DNA of 6,655 nucleotides from the NCBI GenBank assembly GCA_902475445.1, contig CABRZN010000102.1, positions 1 through 6,655 of the forward strand. The letters run 5' to 3'. The notes beneath the pieces are model-generated. The model saw only the letters and a list, made by a program, of their open reading frames with translations. It was not told where the DNA came from and made no database searches. Positions 1 to 5,631 of the stretch are shown here, piece after piece. The number at the start of each line of letters is the position of its first letter. Positions within the stretch are counted from its first letter, which is position 1. The stretch comes from an uncultured Collinsella sp. (GTDB taxonomy: Bacteria; Actinomycetota; Coriobacteriia; Coriobacteriales; Coriobacteriaceae). The position numbers were made by a program, and so were the translations under genes.

Positions 1-1014
1 GCGGATGGCACCGCCCACGCAGGTGGCGGCACCGCCGAAGGGCTCGATCTCGGTCGGGTGGTTGTGGGTCTCGTTCTTAAACAGGAACAGCCAGTCCTGG
101 TCCTCGCCATCGACATCGACCTTCACCTTGACGGTGCAGGCGTTGATCTCCTCGGACTCATCGACATCGGTCATTACGCCGGTCTTCTTGAGGTACTTGG
201 CGCCGATGGTGCCCATGTCCATGAGGCAGACGGGCTTGGCGTCGCGACCGAGTTCGTGGCGCATCTCCATGTAGCGGTCGAAGGCTTGCTGCACCACGGC
301 GTCGTCGATCGTCACGTCGTCCAGGACGGTGCCGAAGGTGGTGTGGCGGCAGTGGTCGGACCAGTAGGTGTCGATCACGCGGATCTCGGTGATGGTGGGG
401 TCGCGGTCCTCATCGCGGAAGTACTGCTGGCAGAAGGCGATGTCCGCCTCGTCCATGGCAAGGCCGCGATCGGCGATAAAGGCGGCAAGGCCGGCCTCGT
501 CGAGCTCGCGGAAGCCGTCGAGCACCTCGACGGGCTGGGGCTCGGGGGTCTCCATGTACAGTGTCTCGGGCAGGTCGAGCGAGGCGATGCGCGCCTCGAC
601 GGGGTTCACCACGTAGTGCTTGATGGCCTCGATGGCGGCTTCGTCCAGAGCGCCCGAGATGATATAGACCTTGGCGGAGCGCACGGCGGGGCGCTCGCCC
701 TGGCTGATGAGCTGCACGCACTCGCTGGCGGAGTCGGCGCGCTGGTCAAACTGGCCAGGCAGGAATTCGACGGCAAAGACGGCGCCATCGCTTGCGGGGA
801 GCTCGTCGTAGGTCACATCGACCTGGGGCTCGCTAAAGACGGTCGGCACGCAGGAGCGGAAAAGCTCCTCGTCGATGCCCTCGACGTCGTAGCGGTTGAT
901 GATCCTCAGGGCCTCGATGCCCTTGATGCCGAGAATTTCGGTCAGCTCGCCCTTGAGCTGCTGAGCCTCGACGTCGAACCCGGGTTTCTTCTCCACGTAG
1001 ATACGAGAGACCAT
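1..1014 (-). CDS. purL: Phosphoribosylformylglycinamidine synthase, N-terminal part (runs off left edge)
   Basis: This enzyme makes FGAM from FGAR, glutamine and ATP, the fourth step of cytosolic de novo purine synthesis. Only the first 338 codons are here; the frame is open to base 1 with no stop. The start RIYVEKKPGFDVEA (residues 4-17) is typical of long single-chain PurL proteins (about 1,200 residues), whose N-terminus stands in for the PurS subunit. DTYWSDHCRHTTF (215-227) is the PurL linker signature, and NETHNHPTEIEPFGGAA (314-330) is the conserved histidine-rich ATP-site motif, followed by TCVGGAIR up to the edge. The C-terminal glutaminase domain, if present, lies outside the window, so the single-chain form is inferred from the N-terminus. 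The ATG at 1012-1014 was chosen because AGGAAGG (plus-strand 1024-1030) lies 9 bases upstream and the protein begins as the family does. The next gene is divergent. Confidence 0.96.
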   Translation of the reverse strand, partial: MVSRIYVEKKPGFDVEAQQLKGELTEILGIKGIEALRIINRYDVEGIDEELFRSCVPTVFSEPQVDVTYDELPASDGAVFAVEFLPGQFDQRADSASECVQLISQGERPAVRSAKVYIISGALDEAAIEAIKHYVVNPVEARIASLDLPETLYMETPEPQPVEVLDGFRELDEAGLAAFIADRGLAMDEADIAFCQQYFRDEDRDPTITEIRVIDTYWSDHCRHTTFGTVLDDVTIDDAVVQQAFDRYMEMRHELGRDAKPVCLMDMGTIGAKYLKKTGVMTDVDESEEINACTVKVKVDVDGEDQDWLFLFKNETHNHPTEIEPFGGAATCVGGAIR

Positions 1015-1023
1015 TGGTTCCTG

Positions 1024-1030
1024 CCTTCCT
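1024..1030 (-). promoter_or_regulatory. Ribosome binding site of purL
   Basis: Read on the minus strand this is AGGAAGG, 9 bases before the purL ATG. A second weaker purine run, CAGGAA at 1018-1023, lies nearer the start. Together they support the start at 1014. Confidence 0.7.
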
Positions 1031-1040
1031 GATCGGTTGG

Positions 1041-1058
1041 GCGTACGGTACGGTATGC
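1041..1058. repeat. Near-palindrome in the purL leader
   Basis: GCGTACGGTACGGTATGC matches its own reverse complement at 14 of 18 positions and contains the tandem pair ACGGT-ACGGT. It lies 27 bases upstream of the purL start, between gene and likely promoter, where an operator or small leader hairpin could sit. No known purine-regulator box or purine riboswitch core was recognised, so function is unassigned. Confidence 0.3.
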
Positions 1059-1162
1059 GGCAGCGGTCGGTTTGCGGGGTCTGCCCTGCGGTCGCCTTGA
1101 GCCACATGTTTGTAAACCTCACTATGATACGACAGCTCGCGGCGCGTTGAGGACGGCGAGGG

Positions 1163-1171
1163 TGCTACAGT
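1163..1171 (+). promoter_or_regulatory. Possible extended -10 element for the antiporter gene
   Basis: TGCTACAGT has the TGn extension followed by TACAGT, a four-of-six match to TATAAT. It would start transcription near 1178 and give a leader of about 20 bases before the ATG at 1199. No -35 box at 16-18 bases is evident (TTGAGG at 1147-1152 is too close), so this is tentative. Confidence 0.3.
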
Positions 1172-1184
1172 GAAGCGCAAACAA

Positions 1185-1192
1185 GAGAAAGG
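1185..1192 (+). promoter_or_regulatory. Ribosome binding site of the antiporter
   Basis: GAGAAAGG ends 6 bases before the ATG at 1199, a normal spacing for a modest Shine-Dalgarno sequence. It supports that ATG as the start. Confidence 0.6.
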
Positions 1193-1198
1193 CATCAC

Positions 1199-2761
1199 AT
1201 GGCATTCGTTTCGCTCGCCATCATCGCACTCGTGGCCTTTGCGAGTCCTTTTATCGCCTCGGCGATTCCCGGAAAACCCGTTCCCGAGACGGTCTTTTTG
1301 CTCGTGCTCGGCGCGGTGCTGGGACCCCATATGCTCGGCGTCATCCATGTAGATGCTGAGGTCTCGCTTGTGTCCGAGCTGGGCCTGGCCTTCTTGTTCC
1401 TGCTTGCCGGCTTTGAGATCGACCCCAAGAGCATCACGGGCGTCGAGGGGCGCTACGGCTTGGCGACGTGGGTCGTCACGTTTGGTATCGCCTGGCTTGC
1501 CGTGCGCTTTACCCCGTGGTTCTCAGTCAGTCATTTCGACGGTATCGCCGTGACGCTTGCCCTCACTTCGACGGCGCTCGGCACGCTCGTGCCCATCATG
1601 CGTGAGCGCTCGCTCACTGGCACGCGTGTGGGCGACTCGATTCTCGCGTATGGCACCTGGGGCGAGCTCGGCCCTGTGCTCGCCATGTCGGTGCTGCTGT
1701 CTGCCCGCACTGGCATCCAAACGCTCGTAATCCTTGGCTTGTTTGCGGTGGTTTGCGTGTTGCTGGCTGTGGTCCCAAGCCGCTCCAAGCGTGTCGGCAG
1801 CCGCTTCTTTGCGTTTGTCGAGGAACGCGCCGATACCACGTCGCAGACCTTCGTGCGCCTGACGGTGCTCATCCTGGTCACACTCGTGGCGTTCTCGGCC
1901 GTCTTTGATCTCGACATCGTGTTGGGTTCTTTTGCCGCCGGCTTTGTCTTGCGCTATATCATCCCCGAGGGCAACCATACGCTCGAGACCAAGCTCGATG
2001 GCCTGGCCTACGGCTTTTTGATTCCGGTATTCTTTACCGTATCGGGCGCAAAGATCGATCTGACGGCCGTGGCGTCGCGCCCGGGTCTGCTCGTGGGCTT
2101 TATCGTGGCGTTGTTGATTATTCGTGCCGTGCCCATTCTTATTTCTATGAGCATTTGTCCTGCGACGCGCGATGTGTCGGCGTATGGTCGCATTACCGTG
2201 GCCCTGTACTGCACCACGGCCCTGCCGATCATCGTTGCCGTGACAAGCGTTGCCGTCAACGCGGGCGCGCTGTCGCAAGATATTGCGTCGGTCATGGTTG
2301 CTGCCGGTGCCATCACGGTGTTCTTGATGCCGTTGCTCGCGCAGCTCTTCTACCGCGTGGTCGACGCCGCGCCGGTCGCCGCCGTGGCAGAAGTTGCCGA
2401 GCATCCATCCGATGCGCTCGACATCCTGCGCGCCCATCACGATTTGGCGAGCCTGCTCGCACGTGAGCACGAGCTGCTGACTTCGCATGGCCATGGTCGC
2501 GTATTCGAGGGCTTGCCTACGCTCGATACGATTGCCGAGCGTCTTTCCGCCGAGGCGGCGAGCGGCCACATCGATGCCCGCATCGTGGACGCGGCGCATC
2601 TTCTTGCCGATAAGACCTATGGTGATGAGGTCGACCCGTCCGAGCTGACCCCGCGCGAGCGTCGCCGCCTGGAGCGCGCCAAGCTCGCCGTGCGCGAATA
2701 CCGCCGCCGCATGCTGGAGCTCTATGCAAGAGAAGAAGCCGAGGACGACGACGGCAAGTAG
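1199..2761 (+). CDS. Cation:proton antiporter, CPA2 / Na+/H+ exchanger family
   Basis: A 520-residue inner-membrane protein that probably exchanges Na+ or K+ for H+ in pH and ion homeostasis; the ion cannot be told from sequence. About 13 hydrophobic segments run from residue 2 to about 385. Family marks are LLAGFEID (68-75), the helix-break segment TSTALGTLVPIMRE (123-136), GSFAAGFVLR (243-252) and IPVFFTVSGAKIDL (275-288). Where KefC-type proteins have a Gln-Asp pair in a core helix, this one reads WGELGP (154-159), so Glu156 is the likely ion-coupling acid (inferred). Residues 390-520 form a charged cytoplasmic tail rich in Arg, Glu and His, ending in an acidic EEAEDDDGK stretch. It shows no Rossmann glycine motif of a TrkA-N/KTN domain. 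The gene is monocistronic: divergent from purL, convergent with the reductase, and followed by the repeat array and a terminator. Family call is firm, substrate unknown. Confidence 0.9.
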   Translation: MAFVSLAIIALVAFASPFIASAIPGKPVPETVFLLVLGAVLGPHMLGVIHVDAEVSLVSELGLAFLFLLAGFEIDPKSITGVEGRYGLATWVVTFGIAWLAVRFTPWFSVSHFDGIAVTLALTSTALGTLVPIMRERSLTGTRVGDSILAYGTWGELGPVLAMSVLLSARTGIQTLVILGLFAVVCVLLAVVPSRSKRVGSRFFAFVEERADTTSQTFVRLTVLILVTLVAFSAVFDLDIVLGSFAAGFVLRYIIPEGNHTLETKLDGLAYGFLIPVFFTVSGAKIDLTAVASRPGLLVGFIVALLIIRAVPILISMSICPATRDVSAYGRITVALYCTTALPIIVAVTSVAVNAGALSQDIASVMVAAGAITVFLMPLLAQLFYRVVDAAPVAAVAEVAEHPSDALDILRAHHDLASLLAREHELLTSHGHGRVFEGLPTLDTIAERLSAEAASGHIDARIVDAAHLLADKTYGDEVDPSELTPRERRRLERAKLAVREYRRRMLELYAREEAEDDDGK

Positions 2762-2775
2762 TCGATACTCTCTCG

Positions 2776-2823
2776 GGGAAGCCGCGTCCCGCTTTGAAGG
2801 CTCGGAACGGGATGTGGTTTCCG
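2776..2823. repeat. Palindromic repeat unit 1
   Basis: Left arm GGGAAGCCGCGTCCCG (2776-2791) faces right arm CGGGATGTGGTTTCCG (2808-2823). Twelve positions pair Watson-Crick, three as G·T on the plus strand, and only the outermost mismatches. The unit begins 14 bases after the antiporter stop codon. Confidence 0.8.
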
Positions 2824-2837
2824 AAACGGGGGCCGTT

Positions 2838-2885
2838 GGGAAACTGTGTCCCGGAATGGGCGCTCAGAGTGGGATGCAGTTTCCG
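2838..2885. repeat. Palindromic repeat unit 2
   Basis: Left arm GGGAAACTGTGTCCCG (2838-2853) faces right arm TGGGATGCAGTTTCCG (2870-2885). Twelve positions pair Watson-Crick and three as G·T on the plus strand; only the outermost mismatches. Confidence 0.8.
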
Positions 2886-2899
2886 CGAGAGACCCGTTG

Positions 2900-2947
2900 C
2901 GGAAACGGTATCCCAGAATCGGCGTTCAAAACGGGGCACTCTTTCCG
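2900..2947. repeat. Palindromic repeat unit 3 (most diverged)
   Basis: Left arm CGGAAACGGTATCCCA (2900-2915) faces right arm CGGGGCACTCTTTCCG (2932-2947). Eleven positions pair Watson-Crick, two as G·T, and three fail. Spacing is kept exactly although pairing has decayed. Confidence 0.75.
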
Positions 2948-2961
2948 AAACATGGCCCTGA

Positions 2962-3009
2962 GGGAAGCTGCGTCCCGGTCTGAGTCGGAATTCCGGGACA
3001 CAGCTTCCC
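2962..3009. repeat. Palindromic repeat unit 4 (best conserved)
   Basis: Left arm GGGAAGCTGCGTCCCG (2962-2977) and right arm CGGGACACAGCTTCCC (2994-3009) pair at 15 of 16 positions. Pairing extends inward by G2978-C2993 and outward by A2961-T3010. The unit ends only 10 bases before the terminator stem that follows. Confidence 0.85.
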
Positions 3010-3019
3010 TTTCAAACAG

Positions 3020-3064
3020 AAGAAGGCGCGCTGCCTGCAGTTGATGCAGACGGCGCGCCTTCTT
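3020..3064. terminator. Two-way intrinsic terminator between convergent genes
   Basis: AAGAAGGCGCGC (3020-3031) pairs perfectly over 12 bases with 3053-3064, and an inner CTGCA/TGCAG stem (3035-3039 with 3045-3049) closes the loop. On the plus strand the stem ends in a T-rich stretch (CTTCTTTGTT), serving the antiporter. On the minus strand it ends TTCTT then CTGTTT, serving the reductase, whose stop codon is 43 bases upstream of the stem. The stem is much stronger than the U-tract on either side. Confidence 0.8.
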
Positions 3065-3106
3065 TGTTGGACTATGTTGAGGCTGGGAGCTGAGGCTTGT
3101 GGTCCC

Positions 3107-3856
3107 TTAAGAGCGGGCGGCTCCGTCGACGGGGAGCACGGCGCCCGTGACGTAGGAGGACATGTCGCTCGCCAGGAAAACAAAGGCGTTGGCGACATCC
3201 TCGGGCTCGCCCATGCGACCCAGCGGAATGGTGGCGACGATGGGCTTAATAACCTCTTCGGGCAGGTTGGCGACCATATCGGTTTTGGTTACGCCGGGTG
3301 CAACGGCATTGACGCGAATGCCCACGGGGGCGAGCTCGCGCGAGAGCGACTGGACCATGCCGTTGACGGCGAACTTGGACGTGGGGTAGCCAACGCCGGA
3401 GGGCTGACCGTACTTAGCGACCATCGAGCTCGTGGTGGTGATGGTGCCGCCGTGGCCGGCCTCGGTCATGATCTTGGCGGCAGCCTCGTGGCCATTAAAG
3501 ACGGCGACGACGTTGAGGTCCATAACCTTAGCGAACTCCTCGGCCGTGTAGTCCAAAAGGGGTGAGCGCTGGGAGATGCCGGCATTGTTGACGACCGTGT
3601 CCAAGCCGCCCATGTCGGATGCAGCCTGGGTAAAGGCCTCGGTCACGGCCTCGAGCGAGGTGAGGTCGCAGGAACGGCCCCAGACCTTGGCCTCGGGATA
3701 GGCTGCGGTCAACTTCTCAACGGCGGCGTCGGCGGTCTCCTGACGAGAGCCGAAGACGGTGACGGCAGCGCCTTCCTCAATAAAACGGCAGGCGATGGCA
3801 TAGCCGATACCGCGCGTGCCTCCGGTGATGATTGCTTTCTTACCCTCGAGCAACAT
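3107..3856 (-). CDS. Short-chain dehydrogenase/reductase (FabG-like; possible hydroxysteroid dehydrogenase)
   Basis: A 249-residue NAD(P)-dependent oxidoreductase of the classical SDR family, normal length, cytosolic. Visible marks: cofactor motif TGGTRGIG (11-18), CDLT (63-66), NNAG (90-93), and the catalytic set Asn115, Ser144, Tyr157, Lys161 (YPTSK). Ser37-Arg38 after the second strand (VFG) suggests NADP(H) preference, an inference. The substrate is not fixed. The fold would be annotated 3-oxoacyl-ACP reductase, but several stretches recall, from memory, bile-acid 3-alpha-HSDH BaiA: FNG (120-122), SGVGYP (153-158), VAPGV (185-189) and the ending VDGAAR. The frame opens further upstream (ATG at 3928), but the ATG at 3856 was chosen because AGAGGAA lies 5 bases before it and the protein then starts just before its first strand. 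It has its own terminator and no operon partner; no fatty-acid genes adjoin. Confidence 0.9.
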   Translation of the reverse strand: MLLEGKKAIITGGTRGIGYAIACRFIEEGAAVTVFGSRQETADAAVEKLTAAYPEAKVWGRSCDLTSLEAVTEAFTQAASDMGGLDTVVNNAGISQRSPLLDYTAEEFAKVMDLNVVAVFNGHEAAAKIMTEAGHGGTITTTSSMVAKYGQPSGVGYPTSKFAVNGMVQSLSRELAPVGIRVNAVAPGVTKTDMVANLPEEVIKPIVATIPLGRMGEPEDVANAFVFLASDMSSYVTGAVLPVDGAARS

Positions 3857-3861
3857 GGTAT

Positions 3862-3868
3862 TTCCTCT
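3862..3868 (-). promoter_or_regulatory. Ribosome binding site that decides the reductase start
   Basis: On the minus strand this reads AGAGGAA, 5 bases before the ATG at 3854-3856. It overlaps an upstream in-frame ATG (3871-3869), which together with a further one at 3928 would add 5 or 24 residues unlike any SDR N-terminus. The short start is therefore preferred. Confidence 0.75.
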
Positions 3869-3928
3869 CATCGCGGGCGGACATTCGCAGCACAGCGTAG
3901 CCGTAACTGGAATCGGCCGTGTTTGCAT

Positions 3929-3957
3929 ATCGGTGAACGGTAGCCCGCGTTACCGAT
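3929..3957. repeat. Imperfect inverted repeat upstream of the reductase
   Basis: ATCGGTGAAC (3929-3938) faces GTTACCGAT (3949-3957), whose reverse complement is ATCGGTAAC, so the half sites match apart from one extra base. A further CGGTA (3938-3942) lies inside. The dyad is 73-101 bases upstream of the reductase ATG, near where a promoter would sit, so an operator is plausible. No regulator gene adjoins, and no convincing -10/-35 pair was found. Confidence 0.35.
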
Positions 3958-4005
3958 GAGCGGCTCGCGCAAATGTGCTCTGCCGTTGTGCTTAGGGCAG
4001 GAGAC

Positions 4006-4040
4006 AAAAGGGCTCCCGTCCCGCATCGGACGGGAGCCCT
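4006..4040 (-). terminator. Intrinsic terminator of hom
   Basis: AGGGCTCCCGTCC (4009-4021) pairs perfectly over 13 bases with 4028-4040, with loop CGCATC. On the minus strand the stem is followed by TTTTGTC, the U-tract expected for hom, whose stop codon lies about 30 bases upstream. It insulates the reductase gene from hom transcription. Confidence 0.9.
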
Positions 4041-4070
4041 CAAAGCGTGTATTGCTAGGCGAGCGTTGAG

Positions 4071-5414
4071 CTAGTTCGCCATGACGCCTTCGGTCCAAGC
4101 CTCAACGTCCTCGATGCGCAGGACGTTGGCGACCTCGGCCACGCAGTCGACGCTGGCAAGCTCGGCGGCGGCAGCCTGGACGTCCTTCTCGAGTGCGCGG
4201 TGCGTCAAGAAGATGACCGAGCAGGCATCGCTGACGCCCGACTTGCCGTCCTCGACCTGGTTGATGAGCGAGATCGAGATGTTGTGCTTGGCAAAGATGT
4301 CGACCGTCTCGGACAAGGCGCCCACGCGGTCGGCGACCTTCAGGCGCACATAGTACTTGGTCTGGAGCTCGTCCATGGGCTTAAAGGCGAGGTTGTGACC
4401 ATAGGGCTCAATCTCGGGCAGCGGAGCCACGCCGCGGCTGATCTGTTCGGAGAGCGACAGGATATCGCCCACGACGGCGCTTGCGGTGGGGAAGGAGCCT
4501 GCGCCGGCACCGTAGAACATGGTTTCGCCCACGGCGTCGCCTACCACGTAGACAGCGTTCATGGCGCCGTTGACCTTGGCAAGCATGTGGTCGGCGGGGA
4601 TCAGCGTGGGATGCACGCGGACGTCGACGCCGGCGTCGGTATTGCGGGCGATGCCGAGCAGCTTAATGGTGTAGCCGAGCTCGCGGGCCTGGGCAATGTC
4701 CTCGGCGCCGATGGTACGGATACCCTGCTGGTAGACATCGTCGGTGGTCACGCGGGTGCCAAAGCCGATGGAAGCGAGGATTGCCGTCTTGCTGGCGGCG
4801 TCGAAGCCGTCGACGTCGGCGGACGGGTCGGCCTCGGCATAGCCCTTTGCCTGGGCGTCGGCGAGCACGTCAGCGTAATCGGCGCCCTCGGCGTCCATGC
4901 GCGACAGGATGTAGTTGGTGGTGCCGTTAAGGATACCGGCGATGGTCAGGATCTTGTTGCCCACCAGGTCGTGCTCGAGCGTGCTTACGATGGGGATGCC
5001 ACCGCCGCAGCTGGCCTCGCACTTAATCTGCACGCCGCACGCGCGCGCCTTCTCGGCGAGCGTCTCGACATGACGGCCCAGCAGGGCCTTGTTGGCAGAG
5101 ACGACGTGCTTGCCGTTCTCGAAGGCGGTGGTGAATATCTCGGTTGCGGGATGCTCGCCGCCGATCAGCTCGACGACGATGTCGACGGCGGGGTCGGTGA
5201 CGACGTCGTGCCAGTCACTCGTAAAGGCCTCGCGCTCAATGCCTGCCGCCTCGGCCTGCTCCCAAGCAAGCGCGCAGGCACGGGTCAGCTTAAGGTCGAT
5301 GCCGTAGGCTGCCAGGTACTCATCGTGGTGGCTCTTGATCAGACGGGCCACGCCGCCGCCGACGGTTCCCAGACCGATCAGACCGACGTTCACGGTGCGC
5401 AGGGGTTCGCTCAT
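4071..5414 (-). CDS. hom: Homoserine dehydrogenase with C-terminal ACT domain
   Basis: This enzyme reduces aspartate-4-semialdehyde to homoserine with NAD(P)H, the branch step to threonine, isoleucine and methionine; cytosolic. At 447 residues it is the usual length for the single-function bacterial form, not fused to aspartokinase. Residues 11-22 (GLIGLGTVGGGV) are the Rossmann cofactor loop. VVSANKALLG (104-113) carries conserved Lys109. GGGIPI (137-142) and GILNGTTNYIL (160-170) form the active-site region. GYAEADPSADVDGFDAASK (191-209) ends in the expected catalytic Lys209. Residues about 353-430 (YYVRLKVADRVGALSE onward) form an ACT domain, the usual site of threonine feedback (known for the family, not shown here). 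The ATG at 5412-5414 has GAAGGAG 6 bases upstream. No thrB or thrC follows; a terminator closes the unit, so hom seems transcribed alone. Confidence 0.97.
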   Translation of the reverse strand: MSEPLRTVNVGLIGLGTVGGGVARLIKSHHDEYLAAYGIDLKLTRACALAWEQAEAAGIEREAFTSDWHDVVTDPAVDIVVELIGGEHPATEIFTTAFENGKHVVSANKALLGRHVETLAEKARACGVQIKCEASCGGGIPIVSTLEHDLVGNKILTIAGILNGTTNYILSRMDAEGADYADVLADAQAKGYAEADPSADVDGFDAASKTAILASIGFGTRVTTDDVYQQGIRTIGAEDIAQARELGYTIKLLGIARNTDAGVDVRVHPTLIPADHMLAKVNGAMNAVYVVGDAVGETMFYGAGAGSFPTASAVVGDILSLSEQISRGVAPLPEIEPYGHNLAFKPMDELQTKYYVRLKVADRVGALSETVDIFAKHNISISLINQVEDGKSGVSDACSVIFLTHRALEKDVQAAAAELASVDCVAEVANVLRIEDVEAWTEGVMAN

Positions 5415-5420
5415 AGATAG

Positions 5421-5427
5421 CTCCTTC
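5421..5427 (-). promoter_or_regulatory. Ribosome binding site of hom
   Basis: The minus strand reads GAAGGAG here, 6 bases before the hom ATG, a near-ideal Shine-Dalgarno sequence and spacing. Confidence 0.8.
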
Positions 5428-5468
5428 GTGCATCTTATGGATGGATTAACCGCTTAAAGGTTGAGTGC

Positions 5469-5474
5469 ATTCTA
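5469..5474 (-). promoter_or_regulatory. Possible -10 box of hom
   Basis: The minus strand reads TAGAAT, five of six matches to TATAAT, 54 bases before the hom start. No good -35 box is seen at 16-18 bases upstream (GAGCAC at 17), so this is a weak call. Confidence 0.25.
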
Positions 5475-5631
5475 GCGTGAACAGAGGGCGCGTGCTCGCC
5501 AGGCAACAGGAGTCGCACAAAACGGCACCCCCGAAACGCTGCGGAAACATTGGAAACATGCTCGCTACAAACGGAACTCCGTAACAAACTGTCAACGTTT
5601 GCACCATAAGGTTTGCCCTGTACCGCAAGAC

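Larger units (their letters stand above)
2776..3009. repeat. Four tandem 48-base palindromic elements with a 62-base period
   Basis: This array fills most of the 345-base gap between the antiporter and the reductase. Each unit is a 16-base arm, a 16-base middle and an inverted 16-base arm; 14 bases separate units. Units lie at 2776-2823, 2838-2885, 2900-2947 and 2962-3009, so the period is exactly 62. Aligned in one orientation, the eight arms fit the consensus SGGAARCTGYRTCCCG. Unit 4 pairs best (15 of 16, extendable at both ends), unit 3 worst. The middles are also related: those of units 2 and 3 both begin GAAT, and the middle of unit 4 resembles unit 2 when inverted. Plus-strand open frames pass through, but 62 is not a multiple of 3 and no plausible protein results. 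Function is unknown: RNA hairpins, a protein-binding array or a mobile palindromic element are all possible. Confidence 0.9.

Noticed and set aside
58..1032. Plus-strand 324-codon open frame opposite purL
   Set aside because: It lies antisense to clear PurL motifs, its Val/Leu/Gly/Asp-rich composition is a mirror of GC-rich codons, and it matches no recognisable family.
1015..1198. Purine riboswitch upstream of purL
   Set aside because: The conserved loop and junction sequences of the guanine/adenine aptamer are not present in this gap.
1523..2599. Minus-strand 358-codon open frame opposite the antiporter
   Set aside because: Arg/His/Gln-rich low-quality translation antisense to a well-supported membrane protein; no domain seen.
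2517..2939. Minus-strand 140-codon frame over the antiporter end and the array
   Set aside because: It starts within the repeats, runs antisense into the antiporter tail and has no family resemblance.
2776..3009. CRISPR array
   Set aside because: Repeats are 16 bases and alternate in orientation, the intervening stretches are 14 or 16 bases and related to one another, and no cas gene is near.
2724..3044. Plus-strand 106-codon frame across the repeat array
   Set aside because: It starts inside the antiporter and is open only because the GC-rich repeats lack stops. The 62-base period shifts frame each unit, so repeats do not give repeated peptide.
3857..3928. 24-residue N-terminal extension of the reductase
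   Set aside because: The internal ATG at 3856 has a good ribosome site at 5 bases, and the extension (Cys/Pro-rich) does not look like any SDR N-terminus.
4200..5420. Plus-strand 406-codon open frame opposite hom
   Set aside because: Antisense to almost the whole of hom, with Gly/Val/Asp/Ala-biased sequence and no motif; typical high-GC shadow.
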